Origin: Gemmatimonadota bacterium
Lineage (GTDB): Bacteria; Gemmatimonadota; Gemmatimonadetes; Palauibacterales; KS3-K002
Direction: 5' to 3'
Assembly (NCBI GenBank): GCA_020344215.1
Contig: CP070815.1
Location: 3,593,511-3,655,746 of the forward strand
DNA: 62,236 nt
This document shows positions 43,502-51,832 of the stretch, piece after piece. Below the pieces are notes generated by a model. That model saw only the letters and a list, made by a program, of their open reading frames with translations. It made no database searches and was not told where the DNA came from. Positions within the stretch are counted from its first letter, which is position 1, and every line of letters starts with the position of its first letter. Position numbers and translations under genes: made by a program.

Positions 43502-45752
43502 CGCGGGGCCCCGGCGGCATATTCTCCATCAGGTAGCTGGTGAGCAGCGTGTAGACGTGCAGCGTCGTCCCACGACCCTCGCGGATACCATGCGAGCGGT
43601 TCGGGTACGGCATGACCGTGAACTGCTTACCCGCTGCGATCAAGGCGTTGATCAGCCTTTCGGTGCCCTGATAGTGCACGTTGTCGTCGCCCGTACCGTG
43701 GACTATCAGCAGGTTACCCTCGAGCCGGTGTGCAAACGTGACCGGCGAGTTCTGGTCGTAGGCGTCGCCCCTACCCTCGGGCAGGCCGCTATAACGCTCC
43801 TGGTAGATGGTGTCGTAGAGGCGGATGTCCGGTACGGGCGCCACCGCCATACCGGTGTCGTAGACGTCGGGATAGCGGAACATAACGTTGAGCGTCTGGG
43901 AACCACCGCCGCTCCACCCCCAGATCCCTATCCGCTCTTCATCGACGTAGGGCCACCGGCCGATCGCCCGCGCGGCCGCCGATTGGTCTGAAGAGGCGAT
44001 GATGCCGATCTTCTTGTAGACGACCTTGCGCCAGTCGCGGCCCCGGGGTGACGGTGTGCCGCGGTTGTCCACCGAGATCACGATGTAGCCCTTCTGGGTG
44101 AGCATCAGGTGCCAGAGGTATCTGAGACCGCCCCAGGTGTCGCGGGCGGTCTGGCCCCACGGCTCGCCGTAGACGTAGAACAAGACCGGGTACTTCTTCG
44201 ACGGATCGAAGTCGGGTGGCCGCATCTCGTAGCCGTCGAGCTCGATGCCGCCGCCGATCCCCACACGGAAGAATCTGGCCTCGCCTCTTCCCAACCCCTC
44301 AACCGTCTGCCGCAGCTCGGCGTTGGCGACCAGAGTACGATCGACCTCGTGGCCGGGCAGGCGGACGAGCTCGGTAACCGGCGGAACGCCGAACCGCGAG
44401 TAGGTATGAAAGGCCCAGAGCCCATCGGCCGAGATCCGGTAGCCGTGGGTACCGGGCTGGTCCACCGGACTCAAGCGTTCGGGTCGGCCGCTGCCATCCA
44501 ACCGCTGGCGGTACAGGTAGCGCTGGGTCGGGTTCTCAGGTGATGCGATGTAGTAGACCCAGCCTGTCCGCTCGTCGACGTGCGCCACGCTATCCACGTC
44601 GAACTCGCCGGGCGTGGCGAGCTGCAGGCGGCCGCCGGAGCGGGAACCTACGTACAGGTGCCGCCAGCCGTCGCGCTCGCTCACCCAGGTGAAGTGCTCG
44701 CCATCGTCGAGCCACACGAGGTCGTCCACCACGTCGAGCCAGGCCTGATCCGTTTCGGTAAGAATCTCACGGACCGCCCCCGTCTTTGCATCGGCCAGCA
44801 ACAGGTGATTGGTGTTCTGCAAGCGATTCATGCGCTGGATGATGAGCTCGTCCGAGTTGGCCGCCCACTCCATCCGCGGGATGTAGTTGTCGCGTGGATC
44901 GCCTTCGATCTCGATCCAGCGGGTTGGGCCGCCGCTCGCGCTCAGCACGCCGACGCGAACGGCGGAATTCGTCGTTCCGGCCTTGGGATATGGGATCGTC
45001 GTTATCTTCGGGTACAGCGAGTCTGTGTTGTTGATCAGGTAGAACTCGTCAACGCCCTCGGAATCGAACTGCCAGTAGGCGATGTGCTTCCCGTCCGGGC
45101 TCCAGCGGAAACAATCACGGAGATCGAACTCTTCCTCGTACACCCAATCCGACGTCCCATTGATCAGCTTCTCGGCGCCGTCATGCGTCAACTGGGTAAT
45201 CTCACCGCTGGCGATGTCCTCGACGTAGATGTTGTTGTAGTAGACGTAACCGACACGGCTCGCATCAGGTGAAAACTTCGCGAACATCAGGCGCGCCTCA
45301 TCGAAGTCCCCGCCCAGCCTCCGCAGATTCCACGTATCCAGGTCGAGGACCCAGTAGTCACCCCGGGTCTCATCCCGCCAGACGCGCCGCGTGTTGGTGA
45401 AGATCAGCAGCTTCCGGCCGTCCGCCGACCACTCGTAGTCCGAGACCGCCAGCGGGCGGAACCTGCCCACGGGAACCAGGCGCCGTGCGGGGACCATGAC
45501 TTCGCGATAACCGGTCTCCGGATCATAGCGCACGATATCATCGCCACCGCGGACTCGGAATGAGGGCTCCAGCGTCGCGTAGCCGGAGCCGTCGCTCAGC
45601 CAGCGGGCCAGGTCGAAGGACCCTTCCAGGAAATCAGTGGACGCGTAGATCCGGTCCAGGGTAAGCTGTGATGGGTCTTGCGACAGCGCCGCCTGGGGAG
45701 CGACGACGCAGGCTATCAGCAAGAGCGCATACGAGATAAAGTACCGTTTCAC
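43494..45752 (-). CDS. Secreted dipeptidyl peptidase IV-type S9 peptidase
   Basis: 752-aa exported serine peptidase that removes X-Pro (or X-Ala) dipeptides. A signal peptide is followed by a DPP IV N-terminal propeller (about residues 90-480) carrying the Glu-Glu signature in DWVYEEEFDLRD, which anchors the free N terminus in DPP IV enzymes. The C-terminal hydrolase has S614 in GWSGGG, Asp in GTGDDNVH and His in RSHGI. The Glu motif separates it from the other S9 gene at 34531. It starts with GTG 45752 behind AAGGAG. Confidence 0.93.
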   Translation of the reverse strand: MKRYFISYALLLIACVVAPQAALSQDPSQLTLDRIYASTDFLEGSFDLARWLSDGSGYATLEPSFRVRGGDDIVRYDPETGYREVMVPARRLVPVGRFRPLAVSDYEWSADGRKLLIFTNTRRVWRDETRGDYWVLDLDTWNLRRLGGDFDEARLMFAKFSPDASRVGYVYYNNIYVEDIASGEITQLTHDGAEKLINGTSDWVYEEEFDLRDCFRWSPDGKHIAYWQFDSEGVDEFYLINNTDSLYPKITTIPYPKAGTTNSAVRVGVLSASGGPTRWIEIEGDPRDNYIPRMEWAANSDELIIQRMNRLQNTNHLLLADAKTGAVREILTETDQAWLDVVDDLVWLDDGEHFTWVSERDGWRHLYVGSRSGGRLQLATPGEFDVDSVAHVDERTGWVYYIASPENPTQRYLYRQRLDGSGRPERLSPVDQPGTHGYRISADGLWAFHTYSRFGVPPVTELVRLPGHEVDRTLVANAELRQTVEGLGRGEARFFRVGIGGGIELDGYEMRPPDFDPSKKYPVLFYVYGEPWGQTARDTWGGLRYLWHLMLTQKGYIVISVDNRGTPSPRGRDWRKVVYKKIGIIASSDQSAAARAIGRWPYVDEERIGIWGWSGGGSQTLNVMFRYPDVYDTGMAVAPVPDIRLYDTIYQERYSGLPEGRGDAYDQNSPVTFAHRLEGNLLIVHGTGDDNVHYQGTERLINALIAAGKQFTVMPYPNRSHGIREGRGTTLHVYTLLTSYLMENMPPGPRGH

Positions 45753-45855
45753 TCGGGTGCTCCTTCTTCAGGTGAGCGCCAAGACCGAACGCAGCAATCT
45801 ATAGCCGCTCGCAACTCGCGCCACGGGCTTCCTGGCGGCAGAGACCCGGAGCTTC

Positions 45856-46911
45856 TCAGGCCCAAAGGTCGCCGACGGTGAATCCGTCCGGGAACGGATC
45901 CTCGGCATCGACCACGTACTGGCCGATACCGGTGATCCAGGCGCGACCGCTGAGTGTGGTCACCAGCGCAGGGTGATCGGCTACCCGGGTCTCGCGGAGG
46001 ATGCGGCCCGTGAACACCGTCCCCAGAGGCCCCTCGTGACGAAAGTCCTCGCCGACCTTCAGCTCTCCCCGCGCGTGCAGCGTCGCCATCTTCGCGCACG
46101 TGCCGGTGCCGCACGGCGAGCGATCGAGGGCGCCGGTCCACGTATCGGGGTTCGCCCAATCCAGCTCACCCGTTGCGACGACTACCGCGTTCCTGCACGT
46201 CGCCCCCGGGCTGTGGGGCGGCCCAGAGAGCTGGGAGATCGAGACACCCGAGATCTCCGGGTTCTCCGGGTGCGCGACTGGAAGCTGTTCGCGCGCCGCC
46301 GCCCTCAGCAGCGACCCGATCCGGGCGATCTCAGCGCCTTCCTCGGGAAGCAGGCGCAGCCCGAAGTGCTCCGCGTCGGCGAGCACGTAGAACATCCCGC
46401 CGTACGCCACGTCTACGGTGACTACCCCCAGGTTTGGAAGTTCGATCTCCGCATCGAGGTGAGTGACGAAGGCGGGAACGTTCTCGAACGTCACGTTGGT
46501 GACCTTGCCGTTCGACACTTCGGCGCGGATCGGGATCAGGCCGGCCGGCGCCTCCAGAACCAACTCGGTCACCGGCTCGCGCGCCCGCACCATGCCCGTC
46601 TCGATCAACACCGTCGCCACACAGATCGTGTTGCTGCCCGACATCGCCGGGTACTCCGTCTGCTCCATGATCACGAAACCCGCGTCGGCATCCGGGTGCG
46701 TCGGCGGCAAGATCACGTTGCAGCAAAGCGCCGGGTATCCGCGCGGCTCGTGCAGCATGCGGGCCCGCAGATCGTCTCGCTGCCGCTCCAGGTAGACCTT
46801 CTTCTCGAACATCGTCGCGCCCGGCACGTCCACCACGCCGCCGACGATGACCCGGCCCGGCTCACCGCCGGCGTGGGCGTCCACCGCTGTTATCATGTTG
46901 GAAAGACGCAT
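45856..46911 (-). CDS. Proline racemase family enzyme, Ser-Cys type (hydroxyproline epimerase/dehydratase)
   Basis: 351-aa PF05544-type protein. The first catalytic position is S91 in AMSGSNTICV instead of Cys; the second is C267 in SPCGTGTC. Known members with two Cys are proline racemases or 4-hydroxyproline 2-epimerases, and members with Thr first are trans-3-hydroxyproline dehydratases. Ser-Cys members are reported to act as 4-hydroxyproline epimerase and/or 3-hydroxyproline dehydratase. Given hypD nearby, a hydroxyproline substrate is likely. The start ATG 46911 follows AGGAGAGGAC. It lies 103 bp upstream of DPP IV on the same strand. Confidence 0.88.
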   Translation of the reverse strand: MRLSNMITAVDAHAGGEPGRVIVGGVVDVPGATMFEKKVYLERQRDDLRARMLHEPRGYPALCCNVILPPTHPDADAGFVIMEQTEYPAMSGSNTICVATVLIETGMVRAREPVTELVLEAPAGLIPIRAEVSNGKVTNVTFENVPAFVTHLDAEIELPNLGVVTVDVAYGGMFYVLADAEHFGLRLLPEEGAEIARIGSLLRAAAREQLPVAHPENPEISGVSISQLSGPPHSPGATCRNAVVVATGELDWANPDTWTGALDRSPCGTGTCAKMATLHARGELKVGEDFRHEGPLGTVFTGRILRETRVADHPALVTTLSGRAWITGIGQYVVDAEDPFPDGFTVGDLWA

Positions 46912-47199
46912 CGCCGTCCTCTCCTTTGAGTCGCGGACACAAAAGATGTCGACGCGGCCGGCCGCCGCGAAAGCACCCCGGTAAAAGCGCTCGGGGCGAT
47001 CCTACCGGGGCGTGGCGCGGTCGCGGACCGTATGTAGCCTGGGTTACAGCCTGCGGTCAGGCAAACGCTCCGTGCAGCTTGTCTGTCTAATAGGATGAGG
47101 GCAGCCAGGAGGAGCACGAAACCCGTACCTGGGACAATTCGTAATGATTATCGCGGGCAGTCAACTCACCAAGAGACCTAAGCCGCCGGAGAACGAGGA

Positions 47200-47337
47200 G
47201 TGTCGGAGTTTAGCTGGCTATTCTGGTTGCTGATCATCTTCCTGTTCGCGGAGAGTTGGGCACGCGCCTGGGCTAACCACCGTGAGGCGCAGCCGCCCGC
47301 CCCGCCGCAGGACTGCGCGCCCACCGATCCCTGTTAG
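47200..47337 (+). CDS. 45-aa small membrane protein
   Basis: Short frame starting GTG 47200 and ending TAG 47335-47337. The product has one N-terminal membrane helix (FSWLFWLLIIFLFAESW), a basic RAWANHRE linker and a Pro-rich tail ending DCAPTDPC with two cysteines. A GGAG sits about nine bases upstream. It is the only rightward gene between leftward neighbours. Single-helix proteins with a Cys-containing tail are known in envelope stress systems, but I cannot name this one. It is supported by composition and initiation context only. Confidence 0.6.
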   Translation: MSEFSWLFWLLIIFLFAESWARAWANHREAQPPAPPQDCAPTDPC

Positions 47338-47471
47338 CCTCGATTCTCCGCTTCGGCGGCCGGCTCCGCCGACAGTGAGCACCTCCCGGATATCCGCAGT
47401 GATTCGCGCTCTACCCCAATAACGCGTCGCACGGCCGTTCGGCTCCCGAGGCTCAGTCGCCAGACGAGTCT

Positions 47472-48245
47472 TCAGCCCGAGGCGGCCACCGTGTTACGGA
47501 GCACACCGATCCCTTCGACCTCGACCTCGACGACATCGCCGGGCTGCATCGCGGCCGTCGTGCCCGGGGTGCCGGTGAAGACGAGATCGCCCGGCAAGAG
47601 AGTGACGTAGCGGCTGACATAACTGACGATCGTCTCGACATTGAAGATCAAGTCTCTCGTCCGCTCCGACTGACGCAGCTCACCGTTCAAGCGCGTCCGG
47701 ACGAGCAGGTCGTTGTAGTCGAGACCTGCGGCGATTGCCGGTCCGACAGGCGCGAAGGTGTCCGATGCCTTGGCCCTGAGCCACTGGAGATCGGAGCGCT
47801 GCCAGTTACGCTCGCTGACATCGTTGCCGGCGGTGACCCCGAAGATGAAGTCGGATGCCCTGGCGGCGGGGACGTTCTTCGCCTTTCTCCCGATTACGAC
47901 GACAAGCTCGCCCTCGTAGTGGACGTCCTTCGCGTCCGGCGGAATCACTATCTCATCGTCCGGGCCGACGACGGCGGACGGGAGCTGCGCGAACAGACCG
48001 GGCTCGGCCGGTTCGGGCCGTCCCTTCAAGTGGCTTCGGTAATTGAGCCCGACCGCGATGACTTTTGACGGCAGGCTGGGAGCGAGCAGCCTGACCTCCG
48101 CGAGCCCGATCTGCGTGGCGGTCTCGCGCGCCCCGGCGAAGAGATCGCCTTCCATCTCGTGGATCGTATCGCCATCCAGTACCCCGTAGGCTTCCCTGCC
48201 CTCGCGCTCATAGCGCACGTATCTGGTCACCGCGACCTCGTCCAC
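47472..48245 (-). CDS. Fumarylacetoacetate hydrolase family protein
   Basis: 257-aa FAH-superfamily enzyme. The metal-binding acidic residues lie in HYEGELVVVIGRKAKN and GVTAGNDVSERNWQ; the family fold ends with GDLVFTGTPGTTAAMQPGD. Members hydrolyse or decarboxylate beta-diketo acids or act on oxaloacetate/fumarylpyruvate. It opens the leftward block that includes the hydroxyproline genes, so a step in amino acid ring or keto acid breakdown is possible but not shown. The start is GTG 48245 with GGGGG upstream. Confidence 0.9.
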   Translation of the reverse strand: MDEVAVTRYVRYEREGREAYGVLDGDTIHEMEGDLFAGARETATQIGLAEVRLLAPSLPSKVIAVGLNYRSHLKGRPEPAEPGLFAQLPSAVVGPDDEIVIPPDAKDVHYEGELVVVIGRKAKNVPAARASDFIFGVTAGNDVSERNWQRSDLQWLRAKASDTFAPVGPAIAAGLDYNDLLVRTRLNGELRQSERTRDLIFNVETIVSYVSRYVTLLPGDLVFTGTPGTTAAMQPGDVVEVEVEGIGVLRNTVAASG

Positions 48246-48441
48246 GTTTCTACCCCCTTAGTCGCTCGGGACGCGCAGCGCTCTCAGGCGCCGCATCGAA
48301 GCAGGCGGCTATGCCGCAGTGTACAGCGCAGCGTCCCCGGCCGGCAATCGCGCCTCGCCGGGTCGCCTATTGCCCTTTGCCGGCTGACCCCCATCATGTA
48401 GCGGCAATCCACGAACTATTCTTGGCACTCCGGAGGAGAAC

Positions 48442-49638
48442 ATGCATCGAGCTTCGCTACGGCGCACGAGCCGCAACACCGCCGCCGGCCTCCTGGTGGG
48501 CTGGGCCGTTTACCTGGCGGTCGGTTGCGCGCCCCCCGAGGACCGCCAGGTCTTTGTCGAGCGCCTGGGGGTCGACACCATCTCGATCGAGTCCTATACG
48601 CGCAGCGCCGAAGGGTTCGAGGGGGATGTGGTGATCCGCTCGCCCCACACGTTGACCGCACACTACCAGGCCAGCCTGACCGCAGACGGGGCGATCTCGC
48701 GTATGGAGGTGGAGTGGCGCACGCCTCCGGCGAACCCCGAGGCCCGGGCGCCCTGGGGCTATGTCGTGACCATCGAAGGCGACAGCGCGACGCTGGAACG
48801 GCGCGGCGGCCGCGACCCGGGCACCACCCGCATGGCGGTTCCACCTGGCACGATCCCCCTAATCGGAAAGACGCCGGTGGCCTTCGCGGTCTTCGAGCAG
48901 GCCGTGCGCCAGGCGCTGGCCAGCGGGTTAGACAACTACCCCGTTCACTTCCTGTCGGTGGGCCGTGGCCGGATCATGGCCAACGCCATCATTCGAACCT
49001 CACCTGATAGCGTCAGCATGGACTTCTTCGGCAGCCCGATCCTGGCGGAGGTGAGCGCCGACGGCCGGGTCCTGGGCCGTTCCGGCGAGCGGACCACGTT
49101 CAAGGCGGTGGGAGAGCGCGTCGACGCAGTGGACCTGGCGGCGCTCACCGCCGATTTCGCCGCCCGGGACGCGCGCGGCGAGGGGTTCGGCGTGGCGTCG
49201 CCGCAGGCGACGGTGGAGGCGACGATCGACGGCGCCAACCTGACGGTTGTCTACAGCCGGCCGGCCAAGCGTGGCCGCGAGATCTGGGGCGCGCTGGTCC
49301 CTTACGACGAGATCTGGCGTACCGGCGCCAACGCGGCGACGGCGTTCACCACCGACCGTGACCTGGAGATCGGCGGTGCGCACGTTCCCGCCGGCGCCTA
49401 CACGCTGTACAGCATCTTCACACCCGAGTCGGCGCAGCTGATCATCAACCAGCAGACGGGCCAGTGGGGGACGATGTACGACGAGGGGCAGGATCTGGTC
49501 CGCGTCGACCTCACCCAGGAGACCGTCGCCGAGGCGGTGCAGCGGTTCACGATCTCCATCGAGCCGGGCGAGGGCGGAGGTGTGCTGCAGCTAACGTGGG
49601 ATCGCAGCCGCTTCTCGGTGCCGGTGAGAGTGAGGTAG
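48442..49638 (+). CDS. DUF2911 lipoprotein
   Basis: 398-aa exported lipoprotein (lipobox LAVGC, about residues 26-30). The C-terminal DUF2911 domain covers about 250-398, with VVYSRPAKRGREIWGALVPY and WRTGANAATAF typical of the family. The N-terminal 220 residues form a second beta-rich domain without clear family. DUF2911 is frequent in Bacteroidota and Gemmatimonadota secretomes and has no known function. The start is ATG 48442 after GGAGGAG. The stop lies inside a hexamer repeat. Confidence 0.87.
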   Translation: MHRASLRRTSRNTAAGLLVGWAVYLAVGCAPPEDRQVFVERLGVDTISIESYTRSAEGFEGDVVIRSPHTLTAHYQASLTADGAISRMEVEWRTPPANPEARAPWGYVVTIEGDSATLERRGGRDPGTTRMAVPPGTIPLIGKTPVAFAVFEQAVRQALASGLDNYPVHFLSVGRGRIMANAIIRTSPDSVSMDFFGSPILAEVSADGRVLGRSGERTTFKAVGERVDAVDLAALTADFAARDARGEGFGVASPQATVEATIDGANLTVVYSRPAKRGREIWGALVPYDEIWRTGANAATAFTTDRDLEIGGAHVPAGAYTLYSIFTPESAQLIINQQTGQWGTMYDEGQDLVRVDLTQETVAEAVQRFTISIEPGEGGGVLQLTWDRSRFSVPVRVR

Positions 49639-49673
49639 AGGTAGAGGTAGAGGTAGAGGTAGAGCTGGAGGTA
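49632..49673. repeat. GAGGTA hexamer tandem repeat over a stop codon
   Basis: Five perfect GAGGTA units, then GAGCTG and a further GAGGTA (seven units, 42 bp), with a degenerate unit before. The repeat begins inside the last codons of the DUF2911 gene, and the TAG stop is part of it. Copy number changes downstream of the TAG would not alter the protein. Confidence 0.92.
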
Positions 49674-49696
49674 GGCGCAAGAGACGTGAAGCTTGG

Positions 49697-49729
49697 GAGG
49701 GGTCGGGCGACATTGCCGCCCGACCCCTC
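49697..49729. terminator. Strong bidirectional-type hairpin between convergent genes
   Basis: Perfect 13-bp stem GAGGGGTCGGGCG / CGCCCGACCCCTC with a seven-base loop, centred between the DUF2911 stop and the MFS transporter stop. U-tracts are weak on both sides (ACTGCTTCTC on plus), but stem strength and position fit a shared terminator. Confidence 0.75.
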
Positions 49730-49738
49730 ACTGCTTCT

Positions 49739-51037
49739 CTACTTGGGTGAGGTGACGGTGATCGTCTCCAGCCCGTGGGCCCGCGGACCCGTCTCCTCGC
49801 GCCGCAGCAGCCAGGCGAAGAAGAAGCCGAGGAACCCGAGGATCGAGAAGATCCACATGCCGAGGGCGTAGCCGCCCGGGTTCGTGGCGCTGGCAGCGGA
49901 GTAGTCGTTCGCCCAGCCGATCATGACGTTGAAGCCGAAGAGCCCGATGTTCTGGATCATCGTCATCAGGCCGTAGGCGGTGCCCAGCTTGCTCTCCTCA
50001 ACCAGGTAGGCGACCGCCGGCCACATGACCGCCGGTACCAGCGAGAACGCGATACCCATCATCGCCATCGGTATCCGCAGATCGACGCCGCTGTAAGCCA
50101 TCATCAAGTAGACCGGCACCAGAAGCAGCGAGCCCCACATCATGAACAGCGCGCGCTTGCCGACCCGGTCGACCAGGTAGCCGAACAGCGGCGTGAAGAC
50201 CATGGCGAACGCGGTGATCATGCTGGACAGGAAGCCGCCGAATTCGCGTGTGGTACCGTGAGCCTCGATGAAGAACTTCACTGCAAATGTCTGGAACGGG
50301 AAGATCGCCGAGTAGAACGTCACGCAGAGGAGCACGACGTAGACGTACGATTTCGGAAAACGGAACAGATCAGCGAAAACGACCTTCTCCGTCTCGCCCG
50401 CCTCACCCATCTCGTAGCGGGCGGCCGCCTTGCCTTCCATGATCCAGTAGAGCACACCGCCGACCACGCAGAAGGCGCCGAAGGCTACCGAGATCAATAG
50501 CGGCCACTGCCAGTTCTCGAACGCCGGCCTGGCCCAGGTCGGCGAGTTGAGCGCGATGAACGAGCCCAACCGCGCGATGGTCAGGTTCACGCCGAAGGCG
50601 AAGCTCAGCTCCTTACCCTTGAACCACTTGGCGATCGCGGTGGTCACGGAGACGATGAGCGACTCGGCCCCGATGCCGAACACCAGTCGTCCAGCCGCCA
50701 TGGTCCAGAACTCGCCGGTGGCAGCGGTAATGGCGGCGCCCAGGAAGCAGAGAACGCCGAATAGCAACGTCGCCTTCTTGACGCCGATCTTGTCGATGAT
50801 GATGCCGCCGATCAGCACCATAATGATGTTCGGGAAGCTGTAGATCGCGTTCAGCGTCCCGATGTTCGTATCGGAGAACCCGAGCTGCTGCTTGAGCAGG
50901 TCGGCGATCGGGCTGACGGCGTCGTAGACGTAGTAATTCCCGAACATCGCCAGGCTGATCACGACCAAAACAGCCCAGCGGTAGAATACAGGCGGCGCCG
51001 GCTTGTGTATGTAAGGTGCTGCCTGAGACTCGTTCAT
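49739..51037 (-). CDS. MFS transporter resembling MFSD1-type carriers
   Basis: 432-aa transporter with 12 predicted helices. Motifs AIYSFPNIIMVLIGG, GRLVFGIGAESL and WFKGKELSFAFGVNL closely recall eukaryotic MFSD1, a lysosomal dipeptide carrier. Position 165 bp from a DUF2911 gene says little, but a DPP IV-type enzyme about 5 kb away would yield X-Pro dipeptides outside the cell. Dipeptide uptake is inference; general sugar or metabolite transport cannot be excluded. The start is ATG 51037 behind GAGGGAG. Confidence 0.85.
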   Translation of the reverse strand: MNESQAAPYIHKPAPPVFYRWAVLVVISLAMFGNYYVYDAVSPIADLLKQQLGFSDTNIGTLNAIYSFPNIIMVLIGGIIIDKIGVKKATLLFGVLCFLGAAITAATGEFWTMAAGRLVFGIGAESLIVSVTTAIAKWFKGKELSFAFGVNLTIARLGSFIALNSPTWARPAFENWQWPLLISVAFGAFCVVGGVLYWIMEGKAAARYEMGEAGETEKVVFADLFRFPKSYVYVVLLCVTFYSAIFPFQTFAVKFFIEAHGTTREFGGFLSSMITAFAMVFTPLFGYLVDRVGKRALFMMWGSLLLVPVYLMMAYSGVDLRIPMAMMGIAFSLVPAVMWPAVAYLVEESKLGTAYGLMTMIQNIGLFGFNVMIGWANDYSAASATNPGGYALGMWIFSILGFLGFFFAWLLRREETGPRAHGLETITVTSPK

Positions 51038-51093
51038 GCGGGTCTCCCTCTAGGTGGCCGCTGAAGCCAACGGCGTCCGAATGGCTGTAGGAG

Positions 51094-51417
51094 CTAAACG
51101 GTGGCCTTGTGGATCTGCCGCTTCAGGCGCTTGATCCGCTTGCGAAGCACCTTGAGCTGCGCCGAGTCGCGCGCTTCGACCGCCGCGTCGCGTTGCTTCT
51201 TCAGCTCGCGGATCTTCACTTTGATGTTCGTCTTATCGATGCCGACAACTTCGTGGTGCACGTGCTCCTCGACGCTTAGAGCCTCGCAGAGCGCGTGCAG
51301 CAGGTCGGCCTTGTGCATGGTGCTGTAACCGCGCAGCGCCTCGTGCTCCATCTCCTTGGCAATCTGGCGAAGCTGCGCGACCGTCTTCTTGTGCAACTCG
51401 TCATAGGTGTAGGCCAT
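51094..51417 (-). CDS. Rho N-terminal domain-like (SAP-type) small basic protein
   Basis: 107-aa protein with an N-terminal helical Rho_N/SAP-like domain (VAQLRQIAKEM and HKADLLHALCEAL, about residues 10-45). A very basic C-terminal coil follows (about 70-105, VLRKRIKRLKRQIHKA), suggesting nucleic acid binding. The start ATG 51417 has a perfect GGAGGTGA five bases upstream; an earlier codon at 51432 has none. Likely a chromosome- or RNA-associated small protein; no closer function. Confidence 0.82.
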   Translation of the reverse strand: MAYTYDELHKKTVAQLRQIAKEMEHEALRGYSTMHKADLLHALCEALSVEEHVHHEVVGIDKTNIKVKIRELKKQRDAAVEARDSAQLKVLRKRIKRLKRQIHKATV

Positions 51418-51832
51418 TGGTTCACCTCCCAATCCGACGGCGTCTCACACCCCTGCGGCGCGGAGACCCCGGAAACGAAGCCGGTGATCGGCGCCTAGCC
51501 GAACGCGCCTGTCACCTGGTGATGACCTGGATAACCGCGCCGTCGGCCTCGTCCCGCTCGAGCCGCAGGCGCAGGCGTTGAGCGCGGCGGTCACGGCGAG
51601 CCGTGCTACTATGTAACGCACGCTACAAACTCGTCGGTCCAGCAGCGATACGATTCCATGAGCTAGCCGGTAACATGAGGGGCGGCGGATACCTCGGCAA
51701 GCAGGCACACGGCCGCTGGGCGCGCGCGTTGATTGCCTTCGGAAACATCCTTTCCGATATTTGAAGTAGACCCCGCAATTCCTCGTCGTTCTGCGGTAGA
51801 TGCTGGCAAGGGCTCGGAGCGAGGACAGCCGT
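51418..51832. promoter_or_regulatory. Intergenic region between Rho_N-like and TonB-plug-like genes
   Basis: 415-bp spacer between divergent genes. On the plus strand a sigma70-like pair is visible: TTGCCT at 51733-51738, 17-bp spacer, GATATT at 51756-51761. Transcription would start about 65 bp before the ATG at 51833. The rest is GC-rich and I see no RNA gene or convincing frame in it. Confidence 0.45.

Noticed and set aside
46912..47199. Possible Fur-like box or promoter around TAATGATTATC near 47142
   Set aside because: Only one short AT-rich half match in a 288-bp spacer; insufficient for a call.
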